DNA of 64,000 nt from Armatimonadota bacterium (GTDB lineage Bacteria > Sysuimicrobiota > Sysuimicrobiia > Sysuimicrobiales > Sysuimicrobiaceae). Of this stretch, positions 6,915 to 14,601 are shown piece by piece; positions within the stretch are counted from its first letter, which is position 1, and the number at the start of each line of letters is the position of its first letter. The position numbers and the translations under genes are program-made. The notes under the pieces were generated by a model. The model was not told where the DNA came from and did no database searches. It saw only the letters and a program-made list of their open reading frames with translations. The stretch lies in assembly GCA_031460175.1 (NCBI GenBank), contig JAVKGW010000002.1, positions 310,001 through 374,000 of the forward strand, written 5' to 3'.

Positions 6915-8075
6915 CTACGCTCCCGAACTCGGGGCAGGCCGCGCCGCGGGGACCGCCCTCGGGGCGGGCCTGGGGGCCGCGGCCTCCGCAGCCCGCACCT
7001 TCCGGCGGTACCGGATCTCCAGCAAAAACCCCAGGGTGAGGGTGAGGGCGGTGAGGACGAGCACGATGTGGGGATCCCGGCCGATCACCGCGATGTTGAA
7101 CAGGATGAGGGCGGTGAAGACCAGGAAGTAGGTAAGGGCCATGATGCCTACCACGGTGAAGAAGGGGCGCTCGCTGGGCCGCCGTCCCTTGCTGCGGTCC
7201 AGGAAGGGCACCAGCATCCCGTAGGCGATGAGGAGCCCCGGTCCCAGCCCCGCCCACAGCGGTGGGGTGTACTTCACGTACTGGTACAGGGCCAGGAAGT
7301 ACCAGTCGGAAAGGATCGGCAGCGGCGTCCGGTTCGGGTCCGCCCGCCGGCCCATCTCCGCGGGGAAGATCCAGCTGGCGGCCACCAGCATCAGCAGCAG
7401 GATCACCAGGGCGGTGGGGGAGAGGTTGAAGCGCTTCCGGCGGGTGAAGATGAAGTACAGCTCCACCAGGATCAAGAGCAGCACGGAGATCCCGAAGTGG
7501 ATGGCGTAAAAGCGGGTGAGGGTTCCCTGGCCCTCCGCGGGGCCGCCGAGGAACGCGAAGGCGATGGCGCTGCCGAACCGGGTCTGGCCGATGAGGGGGA
7601 GCTGGTCCAGGTAGACGGCCACGGTGAGCACCACCTTGGCGGCCCAGAAGGCCCGCTGGTTCCAGATCAGGAGATACCCCGTGAGGCCGGAGATCATGGC
7701 CAGCACCAGGGACCCGAACAGGATCATCCAGCTGAGCTCGTTGGGTCGCTTGTACTCCCCCAGGAAGTACATGCGGTAGATCCGGAGGGTGATGGCGATG
7801 ATGAGCATGTCCGCCCCGTACTTGTGCATCCCCCGGATGAGCCAACCGAAGGGGATCTCGTGCTGGATGCGGAGGATGGAGTTGTAGGCCCCGTGGGTGG
7901 TGGGCTCGTACCAGATCATGAGGAGGATGCCGCTCACGATGACCACGATCCAGGAGAAGTACACGATCTGGCCGAGAAGATAGAGGGGGTTCCCGTAGCG
8001 CTCCACGTTCGTCTCGTCAAAGAGATCCAGCTTCTGCTTGCGCTCACTGAACCACTCCCGCAGGCGCTCCCACAT
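6915..8075 (-). CDS. Cytochrome b (b6/subunit IV fusion) lacking the n-side heme ligands
   Basis: A 386-residue cytochrome b that joins a b6-like four-helix part (1-215) with a subunit IV-like part (about 215-350) and an Ala/Pro-rich tail (355-386). Alignment to b6 is clear (FGWLIRGMHKYGADM, GQGTLTRFYAIHF). His84 and His193, the pair for the p-side heme, are present. Their partners are not: the residue 14 after His84 is Arg98, and those 14 and 15 after His193 are Tyr207 and Phe208. The n-side heme should therefore be absent. The quinol-site motif reads SDWYF instead of PEWY. It follows the Rieske gene by two bases. It probably forms a complex with the Rieske protein and perhaps with the ferredoxin-tailed cytochrome b downstream. 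Confidence 0.88.
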   Translation of the reverse strand: MWERLREWFSERKQKLDLFDETNVERYGNPLYLLGQIVYFSWIVVIVSGILLMIWYEPTTHGAYNSILRIQHEIPFGWLIRGMHKYGADMLIIAITLRIYRMYFLGEYKRPNELSWMILFGSLVLAMISGLTGYLLIWNQRAFWAAKVVLTVAVYLDQLPLIGQTRFGSAIAFAFLGGPAEGQGTLTRFYAIHFGISVLLLILVELYFIFTRRKRFNLSPTALVILLLMLVAASWIFPAEMGRRADPNRTPLPILSDWYFLALYQYVKYTPPLWAGLGPGLLIAYGMLVPFLDRSKGRRPSERPFFTVVGIMALTYFLVFTALILFNIAVIGRDPHIVLVLTALTLTLGFLLEIRYRRKVRAAEAAAPRPAPRAVPAARPAPSSGA

Positions 8076-8077
8076 GG

Positions 8078-8749
8078 TCAGGCGATCCCTCCCGGCTCCA
8101 CCGCGGTCACCACGATCACCCCGTTCCGGACCTCGTAGACGAAGTAGCGGGGAGGACGCGGCGCCGGGCCGGAGAGCACCCGGCCCGGGACCTCCCGGTC
8201 CGCGGGGTCGTAGATGGAGAGGTGGCAGGGGCAACCCAGGAGCCCGTGCCGGCGCTCCGGTGGGGGCACGTAGCCCCCGTACCCCGCCGTGATCTCCCGC
8301 CAGTCCGGCACGTAGTTGAAGATGCATCCCAGGTGCGGGCAGATCCGGGAGAAGACCACGATGTCCGTGGGTTCCTTGCCCTCCTTGTAGCCCGGGAAGC
8401 GCACCTTCCACGGGAGCCGGATGGCCACCCCGGGAACGGTGGCCGCCTTGGCCTGCTCGGGCGTGTACTGCGGGTACTTCTGGGTGAACACGAAGAACTT
8501 GCTGGACCAGGGCTCCGCGAGCTCCTCCAGCCGCGCGATGGGAAGAGGCTCCCCCTTCGGGAGGTCTCCCTCCGCCAGATCCGGCGGAACCTTGCCCTGC
8601 GGCACGCCGAGACCGGGCTCCAGGTTCGGCTTGAGGTAGCGCAAAAGAGGCGCCGCGAAGGCCGCGAGGGCCCCCACGGCGGGGATGGAGGCCACCAGTT
8701 GCAGGAAGGTCCGTCGGTTCACACCCTTTGCCTTCTGCTCCTCCGCCAT
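8078..8749 (-). CDS. Rieske [2Fe-2S] protein of a bc/b6f-type complex
   Basis: A 223-residue Rieske protein. Residues 10-15 (VNRRTFLQ) resemble a twin-arginine start, followed by one membrane helix (about 16-38). The cluster-binding motifs are CPHLGC (near 137) and CPCHLSIYD (near 174), each supplying one Cys and one His plus the disulfide cysteines. An insertion of about 20 residues rich in Pro, Gly and Tyr lies between the two boxes. The protein takes electrons from quinol at the p-side site and gives them to cytochrome c. It starts 13 bases after the diheme cytochrome gene. Confidence 0.93.
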   Translation of the reverse strand: MAEEQKAKGVNRRTFLQLVASIPAVGALAAFAAPLLRYLKPNLEPGLGVPQGKVPPDLAEGDLPKGEPLPIARLEELAEPWSSKFFVFTQKYPQYTPEQAKAATVPGVAIRLPWKVRFPGYKEGKEPTDIVVFSRICPHLGCIFNYVPDWREITAGYGGYVPPPERRHGLLGCPCHLSIYDPADREVPGRVLSGPAPRPPRYFVYEVRNGVIVVTAVEPGGIA

Positions 8750-8762
8750 GCTCCCCCACTCC

Positions 8763-9629
8763 TCACCGGAGATCCGCGGGCGGCTCGTACACGAAGGTCC
8801 ACAGGTAATCTACCACGGCCCAGATCTCGTTGGGGCTGAGTTCATCCCGGAACGCAGGCATGAGCTTCAACCCCCGCCGCTCCACGCCCTCCGCGATGCG
8901 CTGGTAGAGCTCCGTGGGCTTCCGGTAGGCCATCCACTCCCGGTCCGTGAAGATCCCGGGGCCCACCCCCCGGGCCCAGGTCCACACCAGTTCCCGGAAC
9001 TCCTCCGCCCGGGGTCCTCTCCCATCTCCGGCCGGTCCGTGACATTCCGCGCACCTCTGCTGGTAGATCCTCCGGCCCAGCTGCAGCCGCTCCCGGGTGG
9101 TGGTCCGGCTCCACTCCCAGAACACCACGTCCCAGATCTCCTGGTCCGTGAGCCGCGGGGTTCCGCCATCCGCGGCCCCGTACGCGGGGTGCTGGAACCC
9201 GGGCATGGCGGTGTGCGGGCGACCCCGGGCCACGGTCTCGAACATGGAAAAGGGGGTATTGAGCCGCATCTGGTCGAGGTTGTGGAAGTTGGCGGGCCGG
9301 GAGGGAAGGGGCTCTCCCCTCGGGCGGATCCGGAAAAAGCTCAGGAAGTCCGTGTAGAGGTTCTTCTCGGGTGCGGTGAGGGTCTTCGCCATGGGCCCGT
9401 CTCCCCGGCCCTCGGGTCCATGGCAGACCGCGCACCGGGCGTCGTAGGTCTTCTTCCCCGCATCCGCGCTGGGCTTGCGGGGCATGAAGCCCATGCGGAC
9501 CACGTAGCGGGGAAGGGGCTCATAGGCAGGTCCCCGGGGCCCGGCCATCCGGATGTACGGTTGGCAGCCCCCGAGCAGCACCGCGGCGAGGCCGAGGAAA
9601 AAGACACGCACCGCGACGGGTCGGCTCAT
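8763..9629 (-). CDS. Diheme cytochrome c lipoprotein
   Basis: A 288-residue exported protein with a lipoprotein signal: hydrophobic residues 8-20 and the lipobox LLGGC near residue 21, so the mature protein is membrane-tethered by lipid. Two heme c sites follow, CAVCH (near 74) and CAECH (near 189), each in its own cytochrome c domain of roughly 110 residues. Methionine-containing stretches in each domain (TAMPGF, LKLMPAF) could give the sixth ligand. It is the first gene after the promoter at 9717-9745 and precedes the Rieske gene, so it is the likely electron acceptor of the Rieske protein, in the role of cytochrome c1 or f. Confidence 0.88.
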   Translation of the reverse strand: MSRPVAVRVFFLGLAAVLLGGCQPYIRMAGPRGPAYEPLPRYVVRMGFMPRKPSADAGKKTYDARCAVCHGPEGRGDGPMAKTLTAPEKNLYTDFLSFFRIRPRGEPLPSRPANFHNLDQMRLNTPFSMFETVARGRPHTAMPGFQHPAYGAADGGTPRLTDQEIWDVVFWEWSRTTTRERLQLGRRIYQQRCAECHGPAGDGRGPRAEEFRELVWTWARGVGPGIFTDREWMAYRKPTELYQRIAEGVERRGLKLMPAFRDELSPNEIWAVVDYLWTFVYEPPADLR

Positions 9630-9716
9630 GCGATTTTCCCGATCTTGCCCGCGCTCTCCTTCCGGGAAGACACGAAAAGGCAGGACCGGCGCGGCCCCGC
9701 CCTCAAGGCCACCGGC

Positions 9717-9745
9717 ATTGTCCAACCTTTCCCGGGATCCGTCAA
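9717..9745 (-). promoter_or_regulatory. Promoter of the diheme cytochrome/Rieske/cytochrome b genes
   Basis: On the minus strand TTGACG (9745-9740) is followed after 17 bases by GACAAT (9722-9717). The -35 element overlaps the TGA stop of ccmE. It would give a leader of about 80 bases before the cytochrome ATG at 9629. This is the only sizeable gap in the 19-kb heme/cytochrome run. Confidence 0.6.
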
Positions 9746-10128
9746 GGCGCGTCCTCCCCTCCCTCGTACTTCGTGGGGCACTTGGTGAGCAGGACCCTCG
9801 CCCGGAACACCCCCTCCGGACCCCACGTCCCCTCCACCACCACGGGCGCCCCGTCCCGGAAGAGGTCCGTCACCACCCCCCGGTAGGTCACGGGCAGCCG
9901 GGCGTCTCCCTCCGCGAGCACGAAAAAGACCCGAGAACCTTCCCGACGGATGCTTCCGGGGACCACGTTCCCCGCCACCCGAACCGGGACGCCGTACGCA
10001 GCCTCCCCCCGGGCCTGAAGTTCCGAGACGGTGACGTAATAGACGGCCGCGGACCGCACCCCACCGTAGACGAGCACACCGAGACCCGCGAGGATGAGCC
10101 CCACGAGCAGGAATCTCCGCCTCTTCAC
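9742..10128 (-). CDS. ccmE: Cytochrome c maturation protein CcmE, Cys-type
   Basis: A 128-residue heme chaperone with an N-terminal membrane anchor (about 6-24) and an OB-fold domain facing outwards (VAGNVVPGSI, FVLAEGDARLPVTYRG, DLFRDGAPVVVEG). In most bacteria heme binds a histidine in an H-x3-Y motif near the C-terminus. Here the motif is CPTKY, the C-x3-Y form known from archaea and some bacteria with a variant System I. It starts with GTG, overlapping the ccmD stop (GTGA). It receives heme exported by CcmABCD. Confidence 0.88.
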   Translation of the reverse strand: MKRRRFLLVGLILAGLGVLVYGGVRSAAVYYVTVSELQARGEAAYGVPVRVAGNVVPGSIRREGSRVFFVLAEGDARLPVTYRGVVTDLFRDGAPVVVEGTWGPEGVFRARVLLTKCPTKYEGGEDAP

Positions 10129-10295
10129 TGGCGATCCTCCACGAACCCGTGCGGTTCTGTCCGCTTCCCCTCCCGCACCTGGGCCTCCAGCCTCGTGATC
10201 TCCTGATGAAGTTGGCTCGTCCGATGGTGCAGCCACATGAGGTACGCCACCAGGGCCACCCACACGAGCCAGTACGCCCAGAACAGGTAGACCAT
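10125..10295 (-). CDS. ccmD: Small membrane protein CcmD
   Basis: A 56-residue protein starting MVYLFWAYWLVWVALVAYLM, one membrane helix followed by a charged helical tail. This layout, the length and the position between ccmC and ccmE fit CcmD, the small subunit that helps release heme-loaded CcmE from the CcmABC complex. It starts one base after the ccmC stop and overlaps ccmE by four bases. CcmD is poorly conserved in sequence, so the call rests mainly on context. Confidence 0.75.
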   Translation of the reverse strand: MVYLFWAYWLVWVALVAYLMWLHHRTSQLHQEITRLEAQVREGKRTEPHGFVEDRQ

Positions 10296-10296
10296 G

Positions 10297-10968
10297 CTAC
10301 CCGCTTACCTCGATGCGCAGGCGTCGCACGGCCCCGTCCAGGAGCCCCACCCGCAGACGCAGGCGCACCAGAGCCGCGTACAGGAGGATGAAGGCGAAGA
10401 GCGTCATCACCAGGGCGTGCACCATGGCGGGCTCCAGTCCCGTGGGCCTGCCCGCGGGATCCTGCCCGAAGACCACGGGGTGCACGCCGCGCAGCAGGCG
10501 GACGCTCAGGAACACGAGCGGCAGGTTCAGAAAGGCCAGGATGCCCACCACCGCCGCAAAGCGGCGGGCTCGGTCTCCCTCCGAGACCGCGCGGAGAACG
10601 AGATATCCCAGGTACACCAGCTGCGTCAGGAGGGTGCTGGTGAGCTGCGGTTCCCACGTCCACCACACCCCCCAGGTGGGCTTGGCCCACACGGCTCCCG
10701 TGAGGAGCACGAGCCCGTTGAACAGCACCCCGATCTCCGCGGAGGCTCCTCCGAGTTCGTCCCAGTAGGCTTCCCGGGCGCGGAGGTACTGGATCCCCGC
10801 GCCAAAGGTCACGAGGAAGGCCAGCAGAGCCGCTCCCCACAGGCCCAGGTGCACGTAGAAGATCCGCTGCAGGTGGCCCATGATCCGCTCGGTGGGGGCG
10901 TAGAAGAAGCTTCCGTACCACGCCAGGGACAGCGCCACCACCAGCGCCCCGGCCTCCAGACGCTTCAA
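10297..10968 (-). CDS. ccmC: Heme exporter/handling protein CcmC
   Basis: A 223-residue protein with six membrane helices. It carries the tryptophan-rich heme-handling motif as WGVWWTWEPQLTS (near residue 100; the usual form has WD in place of WE) and flanking histidines in FYVHLGLWG and GVHPVVF that can bind heme. CcmC attaches heme to CcmE. The ATG overlaps the stop of the ccmAB fusion (ATGA). No ccmF or ccmH homolog lies in this window, so the ligation step must be encoded elsewhere. Confidence 0.92.
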   Translation of the reverse strand: MKRLEAGALVVALSLAWYGSFFYAPTERIMGHLQRIFYVHLGLWGAALLAFLVTFGAGIQYLRAREAYWDELGGASAEIGVLFNGLVLLTGAVWAKPTWGVWWTWEPQLTSTLLTQLVYLGYLVLRAVSEGDRARRFAAVVGILAFLNLPLVFLSVRLLRGVHPVVFGQDPAGRPTGLEPAMVHALVMTLFAFILLYAALVRLRLRVGLLDGAVRRLRIEVSG

Positions 10969-12341
10969 GATCCGTCCTCCACCACGGCTTCGAAGAGCAG
11001 CAGACTCGCGGCCCCCAGGATGATAGCAAAGGCAGCTACCAGCCGCAATTCAGGCCACGCCTCGCCCAGCGGCAGTCCCCGCAGGACCTTCGCCGTGGCT
11101 CCCACGCTGCCGATGAGGAGGGGGAGGGCCAGGGGCACGAGGAGGAGCGGGAGCATCAGCTGCCGCAGGCGGGTGTTCGCGGCCACCACGCTGAGCAGGG
11201 TTCCCGGGAGCCCCAGGCCTGCGCTGCCCAGCAACAGGACCGCGCCCAGGGAGGCCACCCGGCGGGGATCCAAGTCTACGTTCAGCAGCACGGCGAACAC
11301 GCCGAGGCTCAGAGCCTCCACGAGCAGCATCCACAGGAAGGTGCTGGTGGCCTTCGCGCCCAGGATGGCGGCCCGATCCACGGGGCTCGCGAGTACGGCC
11401 CACCCCGCCCGCTGCTCCTGCTCCAGTTCATACGCGCGCCCAAGCCCCAGGAGGGCGGTGAAGGTGACGGTGGTCCAGAGGATCCCCGGCCCTGCGGAGG
11501 CCACCACCGCGGGGTCCAGCCCCACAGCCACGCTGAAGAGCACCAGGGCCACGAGGGCCATGGTCCCCATGGAAAGGAGGATCTCCCGGGCCCGCAACTC
11601 GATCCGGAGGTCCTTGCTGACCAGCGCCCGGTAGGCTGTCCAGAATCCGGGAACCCGGCCGCCTCCCGGCAAGGCCGCGGTGGCCGGAGGGCGGGAGGAT
11701 CCCGCCTCCGGCACCAGCCGCCCGTCCCGCAGGCCCAGGATCCGGTGGCAGAGTCCCGCCACCTCCTGGGGTCGGTGGGTGGTGAGGACCAAAGCCCCCC
11801 CGGAGGCAAGGTAGCGGAGCAAGGTGGTGCGCAGCCAGTCCGATCCCTCCGCGTCCAGGCCCGTAAAGGGCTCGTCCAGGAGGAGGAGGGCGGGCTGGGG
11901 CAGGAGGGCCCGGACGAGGCTTACGCGCTGCTGCCACCCCCGGGAGAGGTTCCGCACGAGCTCCCCCCGCCGCGCTCCCAGCCCGCCCTCCTGGATCAAC
12001 CCCTCCACCCGTTCGGGGGCTACCCCGTAGAGCACGGCGAACAGGCGCAGGTTCTCCTCCACGGTGAGGCCGCCGTACAGGAAGGTCTCGTGCCCGGTCA
12101 TCCCCAACCGGATCCGGACGGCCTGGGGTTCGTGCCACGGATCCAGACCGAACAGCCGCAAGCTCCCCCTATCCGGCCGCAAGAGGGTGGCGAGGACGCG
12201 CAGGAGGGTGGTCTTTCCCGAGCCGTTGGGCCCCACGATGGCCACCGCCTCCCCGGGATACACCTCCAGGTCCACCTCCCGCAGCACCCGGTGCTCTCCC
12301 AGGGCTTTTCGGATCCCTCTCGCGGAGAGTACGGGGGACAC
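10965..12341 (-). CDS. ccmAB: CcmA-CcmB fusion: heme-export ABC transporter
   Basis: One continuous 458-residue frame holds both parts. Residues 1-205 are the CcmA ATPase: Walker A GPNGSGKTT, signature NLSRGWQQR, Walker B LLLLDEPFTG and the H-loop TTHRP. After a Ser/Pro/Gly linker at about 210-235, residues 240-458 are CcmB, with about six helices and the typical opening VSKDLRIELRAREIL. CcmA and CcmB are normally separate proteins; no stop or start break is visible between them. The GTG start at 12341 follows a TGAGGT ribosome site and lies five bases before the stop of the upstream gene. Confidence 0.88.
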   Translation of the reverse strand: MSPVLSARGIRKALGEHRVLREVDLEVYPGEAVAIVGPNGSGKTTLLRVLATLLRPDRGSLRLFGLDPWHEPQAVRIRLGMTGHETFLYGGLTVEENLRLFAVLYGVAPERVEGLIQEGGLGARRGELVRNLSRGWQQRVSLVRALLPQPALLLLDEPFTGLDAEGSDWLRTTLLRYLASGGALVLTTHRPQEVAGLCHRILGLRDGRLVPEAGSSRPPATAALPGGGRVPGFWTAYRALVSKDLRIELRAREILLSMGTMALVALVLFSVAVGLDPAVVASAGPGILWTTVTFTALLGLGRAYELEQEQRAGWAVLASPVDRAAILGAKATSTFLWMLLVEALSLGVFAVLLNVDLDPRRVASLGAVLLLGSAGLGLPGTLLSVVAANTRLRQLMLPLLLVPLALPLLIGSVGATAKVLRGLPLGEAWPELRLVAAFAIILGAASLLLFEAVVEDGS

Positions 12342-12346
12342 GGACC

Positions 12347-13921
12347 TCAGGTCGAAGACGCCAGCAGACGGGCCTCGAGGGCTTGCCGGAGGACTTGCCC
12401 GTCGAAAAGGAAGAAGGGGTAGCCGCGGTAGGTGGCCGCCGCGTACGCAGCCTCCTGCTGCTCCAGCCGGGTCAGTGCCTCCCGGACCCGGCGGATCTCT
12501 TCCGCGAGGGGGGCGCTCAGCTCCTGGTTGATGGCCCGGATCCGATGGGTGAGCGCTCGGCGCTCCCGGCGGGTCAGGGACTCCTCCTGGAGTCGTCGGA
12601 TGAGCGCCCACTTCTCTTCCACCAGGCTGCGGAGGCGGGGATCCTGGGGTTCTAGGATTCGGTCGGGGTTGTGGAGGAGCTCGTGCAGCCGCTGTTGGAG
12701 GCGTGCCCGCTGGATCCCCGGGTCATCCGGGGAGGGCAGCGGGAGGTGGAAGGTGGCGGTGACCACGGCGAAGGGGGGAGGGTCCAGGGCGAACAGGTTA
12801 CGGATCAGCCGGTCCGTGGCACGGTCGTAGAGGGCGCCCCCGACCCCGTGCACGAAGAGATCCGCCACGCACACCCGCACGAACAGGGTGAGGGCCATGC
12901 CCCTCGGCCGCAACCCCAACCCCGCGAGGACCTCGGGGGGCGTGCGGGGACCCACCCGGGCAAGTTCTCCCTCCTCCGTGGAGAGGACCACCTCCTCCCC
13001 GGCCCGCTGGGCGAACACCGGCCGCCGCCTCCCCTCCCGCACGGCCCACAGGGGGAGCTCGTAACGGTCCGACCACCGCCGCAAGTTGGGGAACGGCTGG
13101 GCCGCAGATCGGATCCCCTCGGACTTGCGGTGGGCCTCCAGGGCCTCGTTGTACGCAGCCCAGAAGGACTCGCAGGTACTCGCCATCCAACGGGCGAACC
13201 GCAGGAACCCCCGGGTCCGGCACAGCCAGGAGATCGGGAGCTCGGGGTACGCGGCGGCCGGTTCGAAGGCACGTCGCAGGCGCGCCACGAACTCTCCCAG
13301 GCTCTCGCACGCCTCCCGCTCCCGCTCCCCGAGCACCCTCAACCGCTCCAGGCCCGAGAGGAGGGCGGGATCGCCCAGGGTCGCGAGATCCTGACGAACC
13401 GCCTCCACCCACTCCCGCCACCGTGTCCGTGCGGGCGGCGGGGCTGCCTCAAAGGGGACGTCGGGGGGGCACCGCACCAGGGCCCGGTGCACGGTCCGCA
13501 GCTCCCCGTCCCACCGCGGCACCGCCACATCCAGCACTTCCACCGCATCGCTGTCCACGATGAGGTTCAGGGGCCGGACTCCCGGACACAGGCCCAGCAC
13601 CAGGGTCTTCGCCCAGATCCCGGGGTGATGGAAAACGGGCTGGTGGCCGGTGACCACGAGGGGCCCTGAGCCCTCCCCGGTTTGGAGGCCCCACCGGAGG
13701 CCGAAGCGGGCTGCGGCCGCGAGGACCTCCTCCCGAACCTCCCGGCGGAATGCCCCCAGGGCCTCGCCGTCCAGGCGGGCAGGGCTACGAGCCAGGCTCT
13801 CCGCGTTCGCCTCCGCCACGGCCGGCCAGCACGGCAGGGGAGGGAGGCACACCACCTCCCCGGAGCCCCTGGGAATGCTCGGTCGCGGGGTCTCCGCCGC
13901 CTGCGGGCGGTCCCTCCTCAC
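12347..13921 (-). CDS. Unrecognised protein, possible BshC-like partner of BshB1
   Basis: A protein of up to 524 residues that follows the BshB1-like gene with a GTGA overlap. It has the motif VTGHQPVFHHPG near residue 90, similar to the VTGQQ motif of BshC (the last enzyme of bacillithiol synthesis), and a long charged C-terminal helical region (about 390-490) ending in YPFFLFDGQ. Mid-protein sequence LTLFVRVCVADLFVHGVGGALYD resembles uncharacterised proteins of planctomycetes rather than Bacillus BshC. I therefore call the BshC link tentative: context and one motif support it, the rest does not clearly align. The start is uncertain; a GTG overlapping the previous stop is used, another lies about 20 codons inside. 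Confidence 0.55.
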   Translation of the reverse strand: MRRDRPQAAETPRPSIPRGSGEVVCLPPLPCWPAVAEANAESLARSPARLDGEALGAFRREVREEVLAAAARFGLRWGLQTGEGSGPLVVTGHQPVFHHPGIWAKTLVLGLCPGVRPLNLIVDSDAVEVLDVAVPRWDGELRTVHRALVRCPPDVPFEAAPPPARTRWREWVEAVRQDLATLGDPALLSGLERLRVLGEREREACESLGEFVARLRRAFEPAAAYPELPISWLCRTRGFLRFARWMASTCESFWAAYNEALEAHRKSEGIRSAAQPFPNLRRWSDRYELPLWAVREGRRRPVFAQRAGEEVVLSTEEGELARVGPRTPPEVLAGLGLRPRGMALTLFVRVCVADLFVHGVGGALYDRATDRLIRNLFALDPPPFAVVTATFHLPLPSPDDPGIQRARLQQRLHELLHNPDRILEPQDPRLRSLVEEKWALIRRLQEESLTRRERRALTHRIRAINQELSAPLAEEIRRVREALTRLEQQEAAYAAATYRGYPFFLFDGQVLRQALEARLLASST

Positions 13922-14601
13922 AGCAGGGCATCCAGGGTTCGTAGGCCCACCTCCTCCCGCATCACGAAGGGCTCCGCGTACGCCACCCCCACCAGGGCCC
14001 CGAAGTAGGCGGCGGAGGTGCGGAGGAGATCCAGGATCCACAGGTTTCCCCGCTCGTCCTCGAACTGGCTGCGGTAGGCAGCCACGCTCTCCAGCTTGCG
14101 CTCGAAGGTCTCGCTCACGTCCACCAGGAAGGAGGGGCGCCGCACCATCCGGTAGTGGGTGGAGAAGTAGTGGATCACCCGCCGCGGGTAGTGGGGCTCT
14201 CCGGGGATGTCGGACTTGGTGAGTTTCGCGTAGAACCGGGCGGCCTCCCCGAGCTGCGCGGCCTGGACGTGGTCCGGATGGGCATCCTCCCAGTACGGCA
14301 CGAACAGGAGCTCCGGCCGAACCTCCCGGATCACCCCTGCCACCTGTTTGCGGGCCTCCACGGTGTCCAGGAGGAACCGGTTGGGAAGATCCAGGGTGAT
14401 GCGGCGCACGCCCAGGATGTCCGCGGCCGCGGCCGCCTCCCGGAGCCGGCGCTCGGGCGTCCCCCGAGGGGTGGGCTCGCCGTTGGTGAGGTCGCAGAGC
14501 ACCACCGTCCAGCCCTGGCGGACCAGGAGGGCCACGGTCCCGCCCATCCCGATCTCCGCGTCGTCCGGATGCGGGCTCAGCACCAGGGCCCGCCGGCTCA
14601 T
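13918..14601 (-). CDS. LmbE/PIG-L family deacetylase, BshB1-like
   Basis: A zinc-dependent N-acetylglucosaminyl deacetylase of 227 residues. Zinc ligands are visible in SPHPDDAEIGMGG (His-x-Asp-Asp) and in DAHPDHVQA. The stretches CDLTNGEPTPRGT, LDLPNRFLLDT and GVAYAEPF follow Bacillus BshB1, which removes acetyl from GlcNAc-malate in bacillithiol synthesis. No BshA glycosyltransferase is identifiable next to it; the adjacent GT2 enzyme is a different family. Substrate could be another GlcNAc conjugate. The ATG at 14601 overlaps the glycosyltransferase stop (ATGA). Confidence 0.82.
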   Translation of the reverse strand: MSRRALVLSPHPDDAEIGMGGTVALLVRQGWTVVLCDLTNGEPTPRGTPERRLREAAAAADILGVRRITLDLPNRFLLDTVEARKQVAGVIREVRPELLFVPYWEDAHPDHVQAAQLGEAARFYAKLTKSDIPGEPHYPRRVIHYFSTHYRMVRRPSFLVDVSETFERKLESVAAYRSQFEDERGNLWILDLLRTSAAYFGALVGVAYAEPFVMREEVGLRTLDALL

